A DNA stretch of 64,000 nucleotides from Planctomycetaceae bacterium. GTDB taxonomy: Bacteria > Planctomycetota > Phycisphaerae > UBA1845 > UTPLA1. Shown piece by piece: positions 1 to 8,063 of this stretch. Where the stretch lies: the NCBI GenBank assembly GCA_011525745.1, contig WYBU01000096.1, positions 1 through 64,000 of the forward strand, given 5' to 3'. Under the pieces are notes generated by a model. The model saw only the letters and a program-made list of their open reading frames with translations, was not told where the DNA came from and searched no databases. Every line of letters begins with the position of its first letter. Position 1 is the first letter of the stretch. The position numbers were made by a program, and so were the translations under genes.

Positions 1-166
1 CTGATGGACTGCGGCGAATGCGCTTGCGGCCCGTCGGCGCGATGAACGCTCGGTGCAGGAATGCGACGTCGTTCGGCAGGCTGGAGTGCCGGATCCCGCT
101 CGCTTACGCTTCGCGGCTCTGATGGACCCCGGCGACGCGGCGCGGCGCGAAGTGAGGAGCTTCTGA
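1..166. other. Left-edge noncoding stretch with a dispersed motif
   Basis: I see no credible gene here. The stretch contains CGCGGCTCTGAT at 112-123. Similar short motifs recur between genes at 22025-22036 and 50685-50697, so this is probably part of a dispersed intergenic repeat. A Shine-Dalgarno-like AGTGAGGAG at 151-159 belongs to the first gene. Confidence 0.4.
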
Positions 167-2023
167 TTGGCACGTCCCAAGCGGAAACATAGGCCCGCCC
201 CGGACTTGTCGGGATCAATGGCCGCACCGCGAATCGTTCGACAGCCACAATCGGCGCCGCCACTGCGCCCGCCGACGTTTCCGCCTTCGGTTCACGTCGT
301 CGCGGCGCTCGGGGCGCTGATTCTGGGCGCCGCCGCCGGTGTGTATCGCCAGTGTCCCGCGCCGCGCGAGTCGGCGAACCAAGCGGCCGGCGCTGTGACG
401 GGCCTGTCCGCATTCCGGAGTCCTTATGTCTGCAATGACGACGCCCGACAACAGCTCTACTGGATGGCGTCGTTTCACGACAAGACTCTGTTCCAGAACG
501 ACATCGTCGTCGACTATGCGCGTCACTACGTCTCGCCCGGCGTCACAGCGCTCTACTGGCTGATGACGTTCGTCTGGCCGCCGATCCTGGCCGGCAAGCT
601 CGCGGCCTGCGGACTGATGGCGCTGGGGGCGTTCTGGTGCTTTCGGATCGGCGAGCGGTTGTCGGGGCTGGCGGCGGGGGTATCGGCGGCGGTGTTGTTC
701 GCGACGTTGACGCCGATCGCCGACCGCGTCGTCGGAGGCAATCCGCGGGCGTTCATGTACCCGTTGCTGGCGGCGTGGCTTTGTTACCTCGTACGGCAGG
801 AGCACGCGAAGGTTGCCGTCGTGGCGGTCATTTCGGCCCTGACGTATCCGATGACGTTCATGCTGTGCGTGCCCGCGTGGTTTCTGGATGCGGTGCGGTT
901 CGAGCGAAGGCGGCCGGTGCTGGATCGCGCGCGATCGCGCTGGATGTCGACGCTGACCGGTGTGCTTCTGGGCACGGCGGTGCTGGGCGCGAAGTATTTG
1001 TCGCCGGATGAGCGATTCGGTGAGATCGCCGACCGGACGCGCGTCATGAGCGATCCGGCGTTTCGCGAGGGCGGGCGTTTTTCGGAAGTGCTGGGCGACG
1101 GCAGGGAGGGCGCGCTGACGGACTGGGTTCGCGCGGCCGGCACGCCGTTCGGCCTGCGCGGGACGTGGGACGGCGAGAGCTGGGTGGCGCGCAATCCGAA
1201 GTGGGGCGGATGGGCTGTCGTCGGGTTGGTGACGACGTGGATCGGATTGGCGATCGCGCGGCTGGCGCCGTTGCCTCGACAGTTCGTCTGGCTGGCGCTG
1301 GCGAGCGTGATGATGTACGGCGTGGCGTGGCTGGTGGTGTTCCGGTTGTTTGTGCCGGCGCGGTACGTGCAGTTCTCGTTTTCGCTGCTGACGGTGCTGG
1401 GCATGGCGCTGATTCTGCCGGGGCTGGCGGAGCGCATCGGACCGCCGGGCGCGCGGCGGGCGGCGTGCGTGGCGGCGATGCTGCTGGCGGCGGGTCAGTC
1501 GTTCGGACTGTCGTACGTGCGGCCGGCGGTTCCGCATATCAACCAGGCGCATAACGCCGCGGTGTGGCAGACGATCGAGCGGGTTGTTCCGCCCCAATCG
1601 GTGATTGCCGGTCCGCCGGCGTATCTGGACAGCGTGGGGGCGTTTTCAAAGCGCAAGGCCTACATGCCGGATGAGCTGGCGCACCCGGCGTACACGGCGT
1701 ACTACGACAACGTGGTGACGCCGCGCATTCGCCGCACGTTCGAAGTGCTGTTCGCCGGGACGGCGGACGAGGTGTTGCGCTTTGCGCGCGAGGAAAAGGT
1801 CGACTACTTGTTTTACAACGCGACCGAAATCGAGCGCGGCTCGCTGTCGTACATCAAGCCGTTCGACGAGATGTTGCAACGGCTGAAGTCGCGGGGCGGA
1901 CCGCGCGTGCTGGCGCAGCGGATCGAGCCGTCGCGAAATCTGCTGGGCACGGGCGGCGGGGCGGCTTTGCGGCTGATTAGGATCAGCCCGGGGCCGGACA
2001 ATGTGTTTGGAGTGGCGGAGTAG
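167..2023 (+). CDS. Polytopic membrane protein, possibly GT-C-type glycosyltransferase-like
   Basis: 618 aa. I do not recognise a named family. After a basic N-terminus there is a hydrophobic segment at about residues 43-63. A first outer loop follows that carries an NDDARQQLYW stretch, then many hydrophobic segments up to about residue 460. The soluble C-terminal part (about 130 aa) contains VDYLFYNATEIERG. A multi-pass core with an acidic first loop and a soluble tail is the architecture of GT-C glycosyltransferases (PMT/ArnT/STT3-like), but no diagnostic motif is clear, so this is inference. The TTG start is supported by AGTGAGGAG 7 nt upstream; an in-frame ATG at codon 18 is the alternative. 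It stands alone and faces the convergent SEC-C gene. Confidence 0.75.
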   Translation: MARPKRKHRPAPDLSGSMAAPRIVRQPQSAPPLRPPTFPPSVHVVAALGALILGAAAGVYRQCPAPRESANQAAGAVTGLSAFRSPYVCNDDARQQLYWMASFHDKTLFQNDIVVDYARHYVSPGVTALYWLMTFVWPPILAGKLAACGLMALGAFWCFRIGERLSGLAAGVSAAVLFATLTPIADRVVGGNPRAFMYPLLAAWLCYLVRQEHAKVAVVAVISALTYPMTFMLCVPAWFLDAVRFERRRPVLDRARSRWMSTLTGVLLGTAVLGAKYLSPDERFGEIADRTRVMSDPAFREGGRFSEVLGDGREGALTDWVRAAGTPFGLRGTWDGESWVARNPKWGGWAVVGLVTTWIGLAIARLAPLPRQFVWLALASVMMYGVAWLVVFRLFVPARYVQFSFSLLTVLGMALILPGLAERIGPPGARRAACVAAMLLAAGQSFGLSYVRPAVPHINQAHNAAVWQTIERVVPPQSVIAGPPAYLDSVGAFSKRKAYMPDELAHPAYTAYYDNVVTPRIRRTFEVLFAGTADEVLRFAREEKVDYLFYNATEIERGSLSYIKPFDEMLQRLKSRGGPRVLAQRIEPSRNLLGTGGGAALRLIRISPGPDNVFGVAE

Positions 2024-2061
2024 GGAACCGGGGGGCGACGAAGCGACGGAGGGAAAAGCGG

Positions 2062-2099
2062 AAAGTCGAAAGTCGCAATGAAACGTCGAACCGTCGACA
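2062..2099. repeat. GTCGAAA-type dispersed repeat, copy 1
   Basis: GAAAGTCGAAAGTCGCAATG is followed by AAACGTCGAACCGTCGACAA. The two-part layout (an AGTCGAAA block, then an ACGTCGAA block) recurs just after or inside the 3' ends of rpiB, the dehydrogenase gene, lnt and gspF. Confidence 0.6.
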
Positions 2100-2200
2100 A
2101 GAAAAGGCAACAATGCGCAAAGGTCGCCGGTGGGACGCGGTGGAAGCGAACCCGGCACGGGCCAGGGCAATGCGGCGTTTTGGCGCCCGCGGCGCATGAA

Positions 2201-3091
2201 CTAACCCGGCCGGCGGATGGCGCGGCGTTTGCCGCAGCATTTCTTGAAGAGAGGGCCGCTGCCGCAGGGGCAGGGTGAGCCGGGCAGGGCGGCGCGCGGC
2301 GGCGCGTTCGTACGGGGAAGCGAGAGGCGCAGCGGCGAAGTCGGATGCCGTGATTCGCAATTGCGCCGTTCGCCGGCGTCCGCCTCGTCATCGCCATCGT
2401 CCCGTAGATTCACGGTTGACACCAACCGCGAGGCGCCGCGCGACAAGCAGCGGCGAATGATCGCCTCATTGAGTCTGCTGCGCGTCCGCGGATCATGCAG
2501 GGCGGGCCGTGATTCGCTGGACTGCATGATGCCGAACGATCGCAGCAGATTGCGCAGCGCCGGCTCCTCATCCGGGGTGATCGGCAAAGCCGCGCCGGTG
2601 GTGATGTGGAACTCGCCGAACCCGAGCGTGCGCGTGGCGATGAAGTCGCCTTCGCCGGCCGTGCGGCTGAGGTTGATGTCGGCGACGAACAGGTCTTCGT
2701 TCCAGAGTTCGTCACGGGCGTGCACGCCGACGCCAGGCACGAGGCCGCGGATGCGCAGCAATCGGTACCGCGCCTCGCGCATCGCGCGCAATACCTGCTG
2801 CATCGCGGCGTCCCCGTCGGCGCTATGGTCGACAAAACGTTCGACGACCGTAGCGCCGCGGATGCGCAGGTCGTAAATGCTGAAATCCATCAGCACGCCC
2901 ACTTCGTGTTCGTTTTCGAGGACGACGGTCTGGTCGACCACCATGTCAAAGCGGCGCGCGCCGCACAGAAACGTATCGGGGTCCGCGGAGCGACATGCCC
3001 TGGATTGGAGTTCATTGGCCAGGTCGCGCTTGCGGCGGTAGTCGTGGAGCAGGTGGGAGAATGTGCCGCCGGTCCGCCGTCTCCAGTACAT
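2201..3091 (-). CDS. SEC-C motif protein
   Basis: 296 aa. The C-terminus carries a SEC-C zinc-binding motif, PCPCGSGPLFKKCC, as found at the end of SecA and in many otherwise unrelated proteins. The upstream ~260 aa (with YDLRIRGATVVERF and GFGEFHITTG) match no family I can name, so the function is unknown; SEC-C suggests metal-dependent protein or nucleic-acid contact. The start is supported by GGAGG seven bases before the ATG on the minus strand. The gene converges on the membrane-protein gene to its left; the 3' regions meet in a short repeat-bearing gap. Confidence 0.8.
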   Translation of the reverse strand: MYWRRRTGGTFSHLLHDYRRKRDLANELQSRACRSADPDTFLCGARRFDMVVDQTVVLENEHEVGVLMDFSIYDLRIRGATVVERFVDHSADGDAAMQQVLRAMREARYRLLRIRGLVPGVGVHARDELWNEDLFVADINLSRTAGEGDFIATRTLGFGEFHITTGAALPITPDEEPALRNLLRSFGIMQSSESRPALHDPRTRSRLNEAIIRRCLSRGASRLVSTVNLRDDGDDEADAGERRNCESRHPTSPLRLSLPRTNAPPRAALPGSPCPCGSGPLFKKCCGKRRAIRRPG

Positions 3092-3519
3092 GATGCAACC
3101 TCCATGTCGCGCGGAGCGCGCAGTTTCAGCCGGGCGCGTGCATGTGTCAAGGCCCCGTGCGCGAGGTGATGGGGCGGTGGCGCGGCGAGCGTATGTCGAG
3201 GTTCAGCCCTGGGGGCGGGGATACGGCCGGGTGGCCGACCGTCTTGCGGTGGGGTCAGGATTACGGGAATTGGAGTAAATGTCTTCGCGCGCATGCGAGG
3301 GCCGCGCTGCGCGCCGGACGAACTGGATTCCCGCCTTCGCGGGAATGACGGAACGTGTCGCAAGCCACAGCCGGGGGCGGCTGTGCTCCGTGTGCGCGAC
3401 GGGTAAAAGTATTTCGGACGTTCCGTATCTTCGATTCGTCTGCGTGCGTCATTGATTACCCGTGCGCGGCGGGCGTAAGATCGGCGGAGTCATCCGCGTC
3501 GTTTCCGGGGGGGGAATCC
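3092..3519. other. 428-nt intergenic region with a REP-like hairpin
   Basis: Divergent region between the SEC-C gene and the next plus-strand gene. It holds the ATTCCCGC-cttc-GCGGGAAT hairpin at 3327-3346 and otherwise nothing I can support. Reading frames from 3355 run through it into the next gene, but that N-terminal part looks like non-coding sequence. Confidence 0.5.
3327..3346. repeat. REP-like palindrome ATTCCCGC/GCGGGAAT, copy 1
   Basis: Perfect 8-bp arms (3327-3334, 3339-3346) with a CTTC loop, followed by GACG. The same arms, with the flanking CGTC/GACG on the opposite side, occur at 6727-6746, so the two copies are in opposite orientation. This resembles the widespread TTCCCGC/GCGGGAA bacterial intergenic palindrome. 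Confidence 0.75.
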
Positions 3520-4506
3520 ATGCCACAGGGCGATGCGCTACGCATGTCGCGCCGGCGTTTTTTTGTGACGTTGGCCGAAAACTCGGCGGGCCGGCGGGGA
3601 GCGCGCTCGCACAACCGAGGGCGGCTGTGCTCAATCGGCGGTGGACTGTTATGGGCGCTGGCCGCGCTCATCGGACCGTCGCCAGCCGAGGCCGGCAGCG
3701 TAGTGGCGATGAACGTGCCGACGATGGCGGACCTGGCGGGGCAGGTGATCGTCGGGACGGTCGCATCGTCGCAGAGCGGCTGGGCGGATAACCCGCGGCG
3801 GATCGAAACGGTCGTCCTGTTTCGCGACGTGGAATATCTCAAGGGACGTCATCGCGACGCGACGGGCGAGTTCACGCTCATCGTCCCAGGCGGCCGCGTG
3901 GCGTCGACGCACATGCGATTGTGCTGTGCGCCGGAGTTCCGCGCGGGCGAGCGATGGTTGCTGTTCCTGTTGCCGGAGTACAAGACGTTTCCGGTCGTGG
4001 GGCTGTCGCAGGGGGCCTTTCGCATTTGCGCGGATGAGGCGGGTGTGCCGCGCGTGTACGACGCGGCCGGTTCGCCCGTGGCGGGACTCGACGCCGAACA
4101 GTTCGTGCGGGCCGAGCGTCGAGCGATTGAGGGAGCGCATCGGCGTCTGGTGTCGGCGGAGAACGCGCGGCTGAAGGGGGCGGCTGTCGCTGAAGCGCTC
4201 GCCGCGCCGACGGCGATGCCGCTGGGCGAGTTTGCGGGCGCGCTCCGGCCGATTCTTGCCGCGAGTCGCGATCATGGCATGACGGAGCCGGCGGGTCGGC
4301 CGGCGGCGGTGAATGTGCGGGCAACCAGCTTGATACGGTCGGAGGCGGAAGCGGGCCGCGATGCGAGGTCGCGCAGCGCGGGAGTTTCAGGGACGCTGCG
4401 GCGCGGCCTGATGCCGGAGGAGGTGAGGGGGCCGCCGCGGGGCGCCGTGCCGAAGAAAGCGCCGAAAGATGCCGGGAGCGACAGGGGGCGGCGGGATGGG
4501 AAGTAG
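3520..4506 (+). CDS. Secreted protein of unknown function, partner of the matrixin gene
   Basis: 328 aa from the ATG at 3520. A GGGGGGAA stretch precedes this ATG, and it avoids an implausible 55-residue N-terminal extension. A hydrophobic signal-like segment (LLWALAALIGPSPAEA) follows a long basic N-region. The first ~110 residues of the mature part (VVAMNVPTMADLAGQVIVGTV, then YLKGRHRDATGEF) read like a small beta-rich domain. The C-terminal half is low-complexity and charged. It lies directly upstream of the matrixin metalloprotease on the same strand. I do not recognise the family; the pairing and export signals suggest a role at the cell surface. Confidence 0.65.
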   Translation: MPQGDALRMSRRRFFVTLAENSAGRRGARSHNRGRLCSIGGGLLWALAALIGPSPAEAGSVVAMNVPTMADLAGQVIVGTVASSQSGWADNPRRIETVVLFRDVEYLKGRHRDATGEFTLIVPGGRVASTHMRLCCAPEFRAGERWLLFLLPEYKTFPVVGLSQGAFRICADEAGVPRVYDAAGSPVAGLDAEQFVRAERRAIEGAHRRLVSAENARLKGAAVAEALAAPTAMPLGEFAGALRPILAASRDHGMTEPAGRPAAVNVRATSLIRSEAEAGRDARSRSAGVSGTLRRGLMPEEVRGPPRGAVPKKAPKDAGSDRGRRDGK

Positions 4507-4580
4507 GCGCGGGCATTCCATTGCGGGACGGGCGGTGCGGGGATGTGCGCGGATCGAGCGCGCGCTGCGCGGATGGTTCG

Positions 4581-4599
4581 CACGGGCTGGAAGCCCGTG
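4581..4599. repeat. CACGGGCT/AGCCCGTG palindrome, copy 1
   Basis: Perfect inverted repeat with arms at 4581-4588 and 4592-4599 and a GGA loop. A related copy with six-base arms, CACGGG/CCCGTG, is at 55914-55932; both are preceded by TTCG. Confidence 0.65.
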
Positions 4600-4705
4600 T
4601 CACGCGCTGAACGAGACGCGCACGTTAGTACACGTGTCTGCTTCGAAGACTACGCGCGCTTCGCACGCGGGAACGCGACACGCCCAATGGGCTTCGCACG
4701 CTTAC

Positions 4706-6526
4706 TTGCGTGCGCGTCTCGTTGCGCGCCCGGCGGCGTTCGCGGGTGCGATCTGCGTGCTGGCCGCGGTGGGCGGCGATCGCGCGGGGGCGTTCTCGTA
4801 TTTTGCGATCGGAGGGACGCCGGTGCGCTGGGCGGGCGCTGCGAGCCTGCGGTACCTGTCGCCGACGACGTTCGTGCCGGGCAGCGATCCGGACGTTCAT
4901 TATCTCAGTGCGATGGGTTTGTGGAACATCGTTCCATCGGCGCAGTTCAGCTACAGCTACGAGCGGCTGCCGGTGGACTATCCGATCGATCATTTCGACG
5001 GCTACAGCGACACCGCGGCCGTGCCGGCGTCGGAGCTGGATCCGGGCGTGCTCGGCGTGACTTACATGGTCAACAACGGTACGCAGTGGTACGACATGGA
5101 CATGCTGTTCAGCAACTTTCCCGAGAACGTCGGCTGGCTGTTCGATCCGAATCCGACATGTGATGTCGTGACGCAGCCGCTGCCGGTCAACGGTTTTTCG
5201 TTTCTGCTGGTGGCGACGCACGAGCTGGGCCATGCGCTGGGACTGGGGCACGATCCGGCCGGCGACGAGCCGGCGGGGACTCCGTGGTTCATCGGGACGA
5301 TGAATCCGCGCTATCCGGGGGGCGGGCCGGTGGGGCAGGAAGCGATCATCGAAGTGCACACCGACGACCGCAACGGCTGCCGTTTCCTCTATCCGCACAG
5401 CGGACCGTCGCCGCCGGCGCAGCGCGATCTGGCGAATCCCGGCTACTGCACGGGGCCGGTCATCGGGCGCGCGACGCCGATCACGTTCGCTCCCGCGGTC
5501 GTCCCGCCGTCGGGCGTCGTGACGGCCCGCTGCGTGCTGGAGAACTTCGGCAATCAGAACCAGTTCAACGTGCGGCATGGCTTCTACCTGTCGACCGACG
5601 GAGTGATCGAGACGACCGATCTGTTCCTCGCCAGCCTGTTGTGGGACATCGCGTTCGAGGATGCGTTCGAGTTCGAGGTTGAGGTCGACATGCCGTTCGA
5701 TCTGAAAGCGGGCGTGTATTACCTCGGTTCGATCATCGACGACGACAACCAGGTGGCGGAAATCTACGAGGACAACAACGCCTCGGTTTACTGCGGCACG
5801 CTGACGGTGACGCAGATGCCGCCGGTCATCGAGCCGATGGGGCAGGTCTATGCGACGTGCGGCCAGCCGTTCACGGGGCCTACGCCGGCGGTCACGCGGC
5901 CGGTGAACATGGGTCCGTTGACGTGGAGCCTCGACAATCCGGAACCGGGTATGTCGATCGACGCCGAAAGCGGCGTGATGAGCTGGCCGAGTCCGATACC
6001 GGCGCCGTTTCCTTACGTGATGATCGTGCGGGCCACGAACGCGGCGGGGACGTCGACGCAACTACTGTTCGTCGGCGTCGTCGAGTCACTTCCTCAGATC
6101 GCGCCGATCGCGGATGAGTTCGTGCCGTGCGGGGGGCCGTACGTTGGGCCGACGCCGCAGGTGACGTCGGCGGTGTGCATGAATCCGATCCTCAACTGGA
6201 GCCTCGATTCCGGGCCGGCGGGGATGGCGATCGATCATGCGACGGGTGTGGTGACGTGGGTGAATCCGGTAGCGTCGGTGTCGCCGTATGACGTCGTGAT
6301 TCGCGCGACGAACCCGGTCGGCAACGCGACGCAAAGCTGGCGGTTGATCGTGCCGGGGACCGACATCGACGGCGACGGCGATGAGGATGGGGCGGATGCG
6401 GCGGTTCTGGTGGAGGTGCTGCTGGGGCGGGATACGAATCCCGCGCATGTGTCGGCAGCGGACGTGAACTGCGATGGCGTGGCGGACGGGGCGGATATTC
6501 AGGCGCTGGCGGCGAGGTTGAATTAG
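4706..6526 (+). CDS. Secreted matrixin metalloprotease with Ig-like repeats and dockerin-like end
   Basis: About 606 aa from a TTG at 4706. The frame is open back to 4469, but that stretch contains a dispersed palindrome and looks non-coding, so the start is uncertain. A signal peptide (AGAICVLAAVGGDRAGA) is followed by a catalytic domain with the zinc motif HELGHALGLGHD (His172, Glu173, His176, His182) and the downstream turn GTMNPRY. Next come a CARDB-like domain (from RDLANPGYC) and two He_PIG/cadherin-like repeats (from PPVIEPMGQVYATCG and LPQIAPIADEFVPCG). The end has two Ca-binding-loop motifs (DIDGDGDEDGADA and DVNCDGVADGADI), as in type I dockerins. Likely an exported zinc endopeptidase; it could be a T2SS substrate, but nothing here shows that. 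Confidence 0.85.
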   Translation: MRARLVARPAAFAGAICVLAAVGGDRAGAFSYFAIGGTPVRWAGAASLRYLSPTTFVPGSDPDVHYLSAMGLWNIVPSAQFSYSYERLPVDYPIDHFDGYSDTAAVPASELDPGVLGVTYMVNNGTQWYDMDMLFSNFPENVGWLFDPNPTCDVVTQPLPVNGFSFLLVATHELGHALGLGHDPAGDEPAGTPWFIGTMNPRYPGGGPVGQEAIIEVHTDDRNGCRFLYPHSGPSPPAQRDLANPGYCTGPVIGRATPITFAPAVVPPSGVVTARCVLENFGNQNQFNVRHGFYLSTDGVIETTDLFLASLLWDIAFEDAFEFEVEVDMPFDLKAGVYYLGSIIDDDNQVAEIYEDNNASVYCGTLTVTQMPPVIEPMGQVYATCGQPFTGPTPAVTRPVNMGPLTWSLDNPEPGMSIDAESGVMSWPSPIPAPFPYVMIVRATNAAGTSTQLLFVGVVESLPQIAPIADEFVPCGGPYVGPTPQVTSAVCMNPILNWSLDSGPAGMAIDHATGVVTWVNPVASVSPYDVVIRATNPVGNATQSWRLIVPGTDIDGDGDEDGADAAVLVEVLLGRDTNPAHVSAADVNCDGVADGADIQALAARLN

Positions 6527-6559
6527 GCGGCACGGAGCGGCGAGCTGAGCGCATCAGAA

Positions 6560-6579
6560 CCCGCCGCGCGAGCGGCGGG
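6560..6579. repeat. CCCGCCGC/GCGGCGGG hairpin, copy 1
   Basis: Perfect 8-bp arms with a GCGA tetraloop, 34 nt after the matrixin stop codon. It could act as an RNA hairpin at the 3' end, but no U-tract follows, so an intrinsic terminator is not supported. The same arms occur at 50592-50611; the flanking AGAAC there appears as GTTCT, so that copy is inverted. Confidence 0.6.
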
Positions 6580-6634
6580 ACGTGCGCCTTACATGCCATG
6601 CGTTCGCCGAGTCGTGTGGCCGATTCGGTTTTCC

Positions 6635-6704
6635 ATCATCGTGAACCCGCCGCTGAAGCGGTGGGCCACGCGATCGCGCGAAGGTTTCAGCCCGGGGCGG
6701 ATGT
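6635..6704. repeat. 70-bp direct repeat, copy A
   Basis: Begins ATCATCGTGAACCCGCCGCT and ends CCCGGGGCGGATGT. It matches 6812-6881 with a single mismatch by hand comparison; the copies are 177 nt apart. Confidence 0.85.
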
Positions 6705-6726
6705 ACTGCGTCACCGTCGGCGCGTC

Positions 6727-6746
6727 ATTCCCGCGCGCGCGGGAAT
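6727..6746. repeat. REP-like palindrome ATTCCCGC/GCGGGAAT, copy 2
   Basis: Perfect 8-bp arms with a GCGC loop, preceded by CGTC. It is the opposite orientation of the copy at 3327-3346. Confidence 0.75.
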
Positions 6747-6811
6747 TTGGTGACGCGCGGACCATCGTTGGGCCCCGGCCTGCGCGGCGGTGACGACTTG
6801 CTCCCGTTCCT

Positions 6812-6881
6812 ATCATCGTGAACCCGCCGCTGAAGCGGTGGGCCACCCGATCGCGCGAAGGTTTCAGCCCGGGGCGGATGT
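6812..6881. repeat. 70-bp direct repeat, copy B
   Basis: Second copy of the 6635-6704 element, ending 57 nt before the start of the Sua5 fusion gene. Confidence 0.85.
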
Positions 6882-6938
6882 GCTGCATCAGCTTCGTTGA
6901 CGATGTGCCCGGAGCGACGCATAATCCCTTCACTTCTC

Positions 6939-8063
6939 ATGAAAGCTGAAATCGTGCAGCTTGACGACCTCCGCGACCGCGGCGCTGCGCTCGATCGGGC
7001 GGCCGCGATCCTCGCCGAGGGGGGGCTGGTCGTTTTTCCCACCGAGACCGTCTACGGCGTGGCGGCCAACGCGGCGAACGAAGCGGCCGTGACGCGCCTG
7101 CGCGCGGTCAAGGGGCGGGCCGGCGAGCAGCCGTTCACCGTGCACGTGGGCAAGCCGGCACAGGCCGAGCCGTTTGTCGATCAACTCACGTCGCTCGGCC
7201 GGCGTCTGATGACCAAAGGTTGGCCGGGGCCGCTGACGTTGGTGTTTCCGATACCAACGCCTGAAAACACGGCGATTCACGCGCGGCTGTCGGCCGGCGG
7301 GCGCGAGGCAATCTTCGGCCAGCAGAGCGTCGGGCTAAGATGTCCTGACGAGCCGACGGCTCAGCGCGTGCTGACGTTCAGCGATGCACCGATCATTGCG
7401 TCGAGCGCCAACCGGGCCGGCCGTCCGCCGCCGGTCGACGCCGAGATGGCGGCGTCGGAGATGGGCGATCATGTAGATGTGATTATCGACGGTGGTCGCT
7501 GCCAGTATGGGCGGGCGTCGACCGTGGTGTCGGTCAACGGCCGGGGTTTTCATCTGTTGCGCGAGGGGGTGTGGGACGCGCGGACGATCCGCCGGATGGC
7601 GGCGCTGAACGTGCTGTTCGTCTGCACGGGCAACACGTGCCGCTCGCCGATGGCCGAGGGCTTGTGTCGCGACTTGCTGGCGCGGCGCATGAAATGCCGG
7701 CCGGAGGAGTTGGCGGAGCGCGGCGTTCAGGTGATGTCGTGCGGGACGGGGGCGTTCGACGGAGGTCCGGCGGCGGAGAACGCGATCATGGCGTGCCGCG
7801 CCCGCGGGATCGACATCTCGCGGCACGTGACGCGTGGCATGACGCGCGATCTGGTGCGGTCGGCGGACCACATCTTCGCGATGACGGAGGGGCACCGGCG
7901 GCGGATACTCGAAGACGCGCCGGAGGCGGCGGAGCGGACGCGCCTGCTGCATCCGTCGGGCGACATTCATGATCCGGTGGGAGGGGCGCTGTCGGAATAC
8001 GAGGCGTGTCTCGCGCGCATCGAGGAAGGACTGGAACACGAACTAAAGGACATCGAGCCGTGA
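6939..8063 (+). CDS. Sua5/YrdC threonylcarbamoyl-AMP synthase fused to LMW protein-tyrosine phosphatase
   Basis: 374 aa. Residues ~1-210 are a YrdC-type domain with FPTETVYG (residues 33-40) and KGRAGEQPFTVHV. This family makes threonylcarbamoyl-AMP for the tRNA t6A modification. Residues ~222-374 are a low-molecular-weight protein-tyrosine phosphatase/ArsC-like domain with the CX5R loop CTGNTCRS (Cys229, Arg235) and a late Asp-Pro pair (IHDPVGG) at the place of the general acid. The ATG at 6939 precedes MKAEIVQLDD, the natural domain start. The stop TGA overlaps the GTG of rpiB. The separate genes are neighbours in Firmicutes (ywlC, ywlE, ywlF/rpiB in B. subtilis), so the fusion condenses a known gene order. 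Confidence 0.9.
   Translation: MKAEIVQLDDLRDRGAALDRAAAILAEGGLVVFPTETVYGVAANAANEAAVTRLRAVKGRAGEQPFTVHVGKPAQAEPFVDQLTSLGRRLMTKGWPGPLTLVFPIPTPENTAIHARLSAGGREAIFGQQSVGLRCPDEPTAQRVLTFSDAPIIASSANRAGRPPPVDAEMAASEMGDHVDVIIDGGRCQYGRASTVVSVNGRGFHLLREGVWDARTIRRMAALNVLFVCTGNTCRSPMAEGLCRDLLARRMKCRPEELAERGVQVMSCGTGAFDGGPAAENAIMACRARGIDISRHVTRGMTRDLVRSADHIFAMTEGHRRRILEDAPEAAERTRLLHPSGDIHDPVGGALSEYEACLARIEEGLEHELKDIEP

Larger units (their letters stand above)
6527..6938. other. 412-nt intergenic region made largely of repeats
   Basis: No credible gene. It contains a CCCGCCGC-GCGA-GCGGCGGG hairpin (6560-6579), a 70-bp direct repeat (6635-6704 and 6812-6881) and an ATTCCCGC/GCGGGAAT palindrome (6727-6746) between the two direct-repeat copies. 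Confidence 0.7.

Noticed and set aside
215-1597. Long antisense open frame (460 aa) opposite the first gene
   Set aside because: Arg/His/Pro-rich translation with no domain, typical of the reverse frame of a GC-rich gene; the plus strand encodes a coherent membrane protein.
3355-3519. N-terminal extension of the 3520 gene
   Set aside because: The translated stretch is Cys/Arg-rich without structure, immediately follows a REP-like palindrome (3327-3346), and a better start lies at 3520.
6560-6579. Rho-independent terminator after the matrixin gene
   Set aside because: Strong hairpin but no following U-tract, and the same hairpin recurs inverted elsewhere as a repeat.
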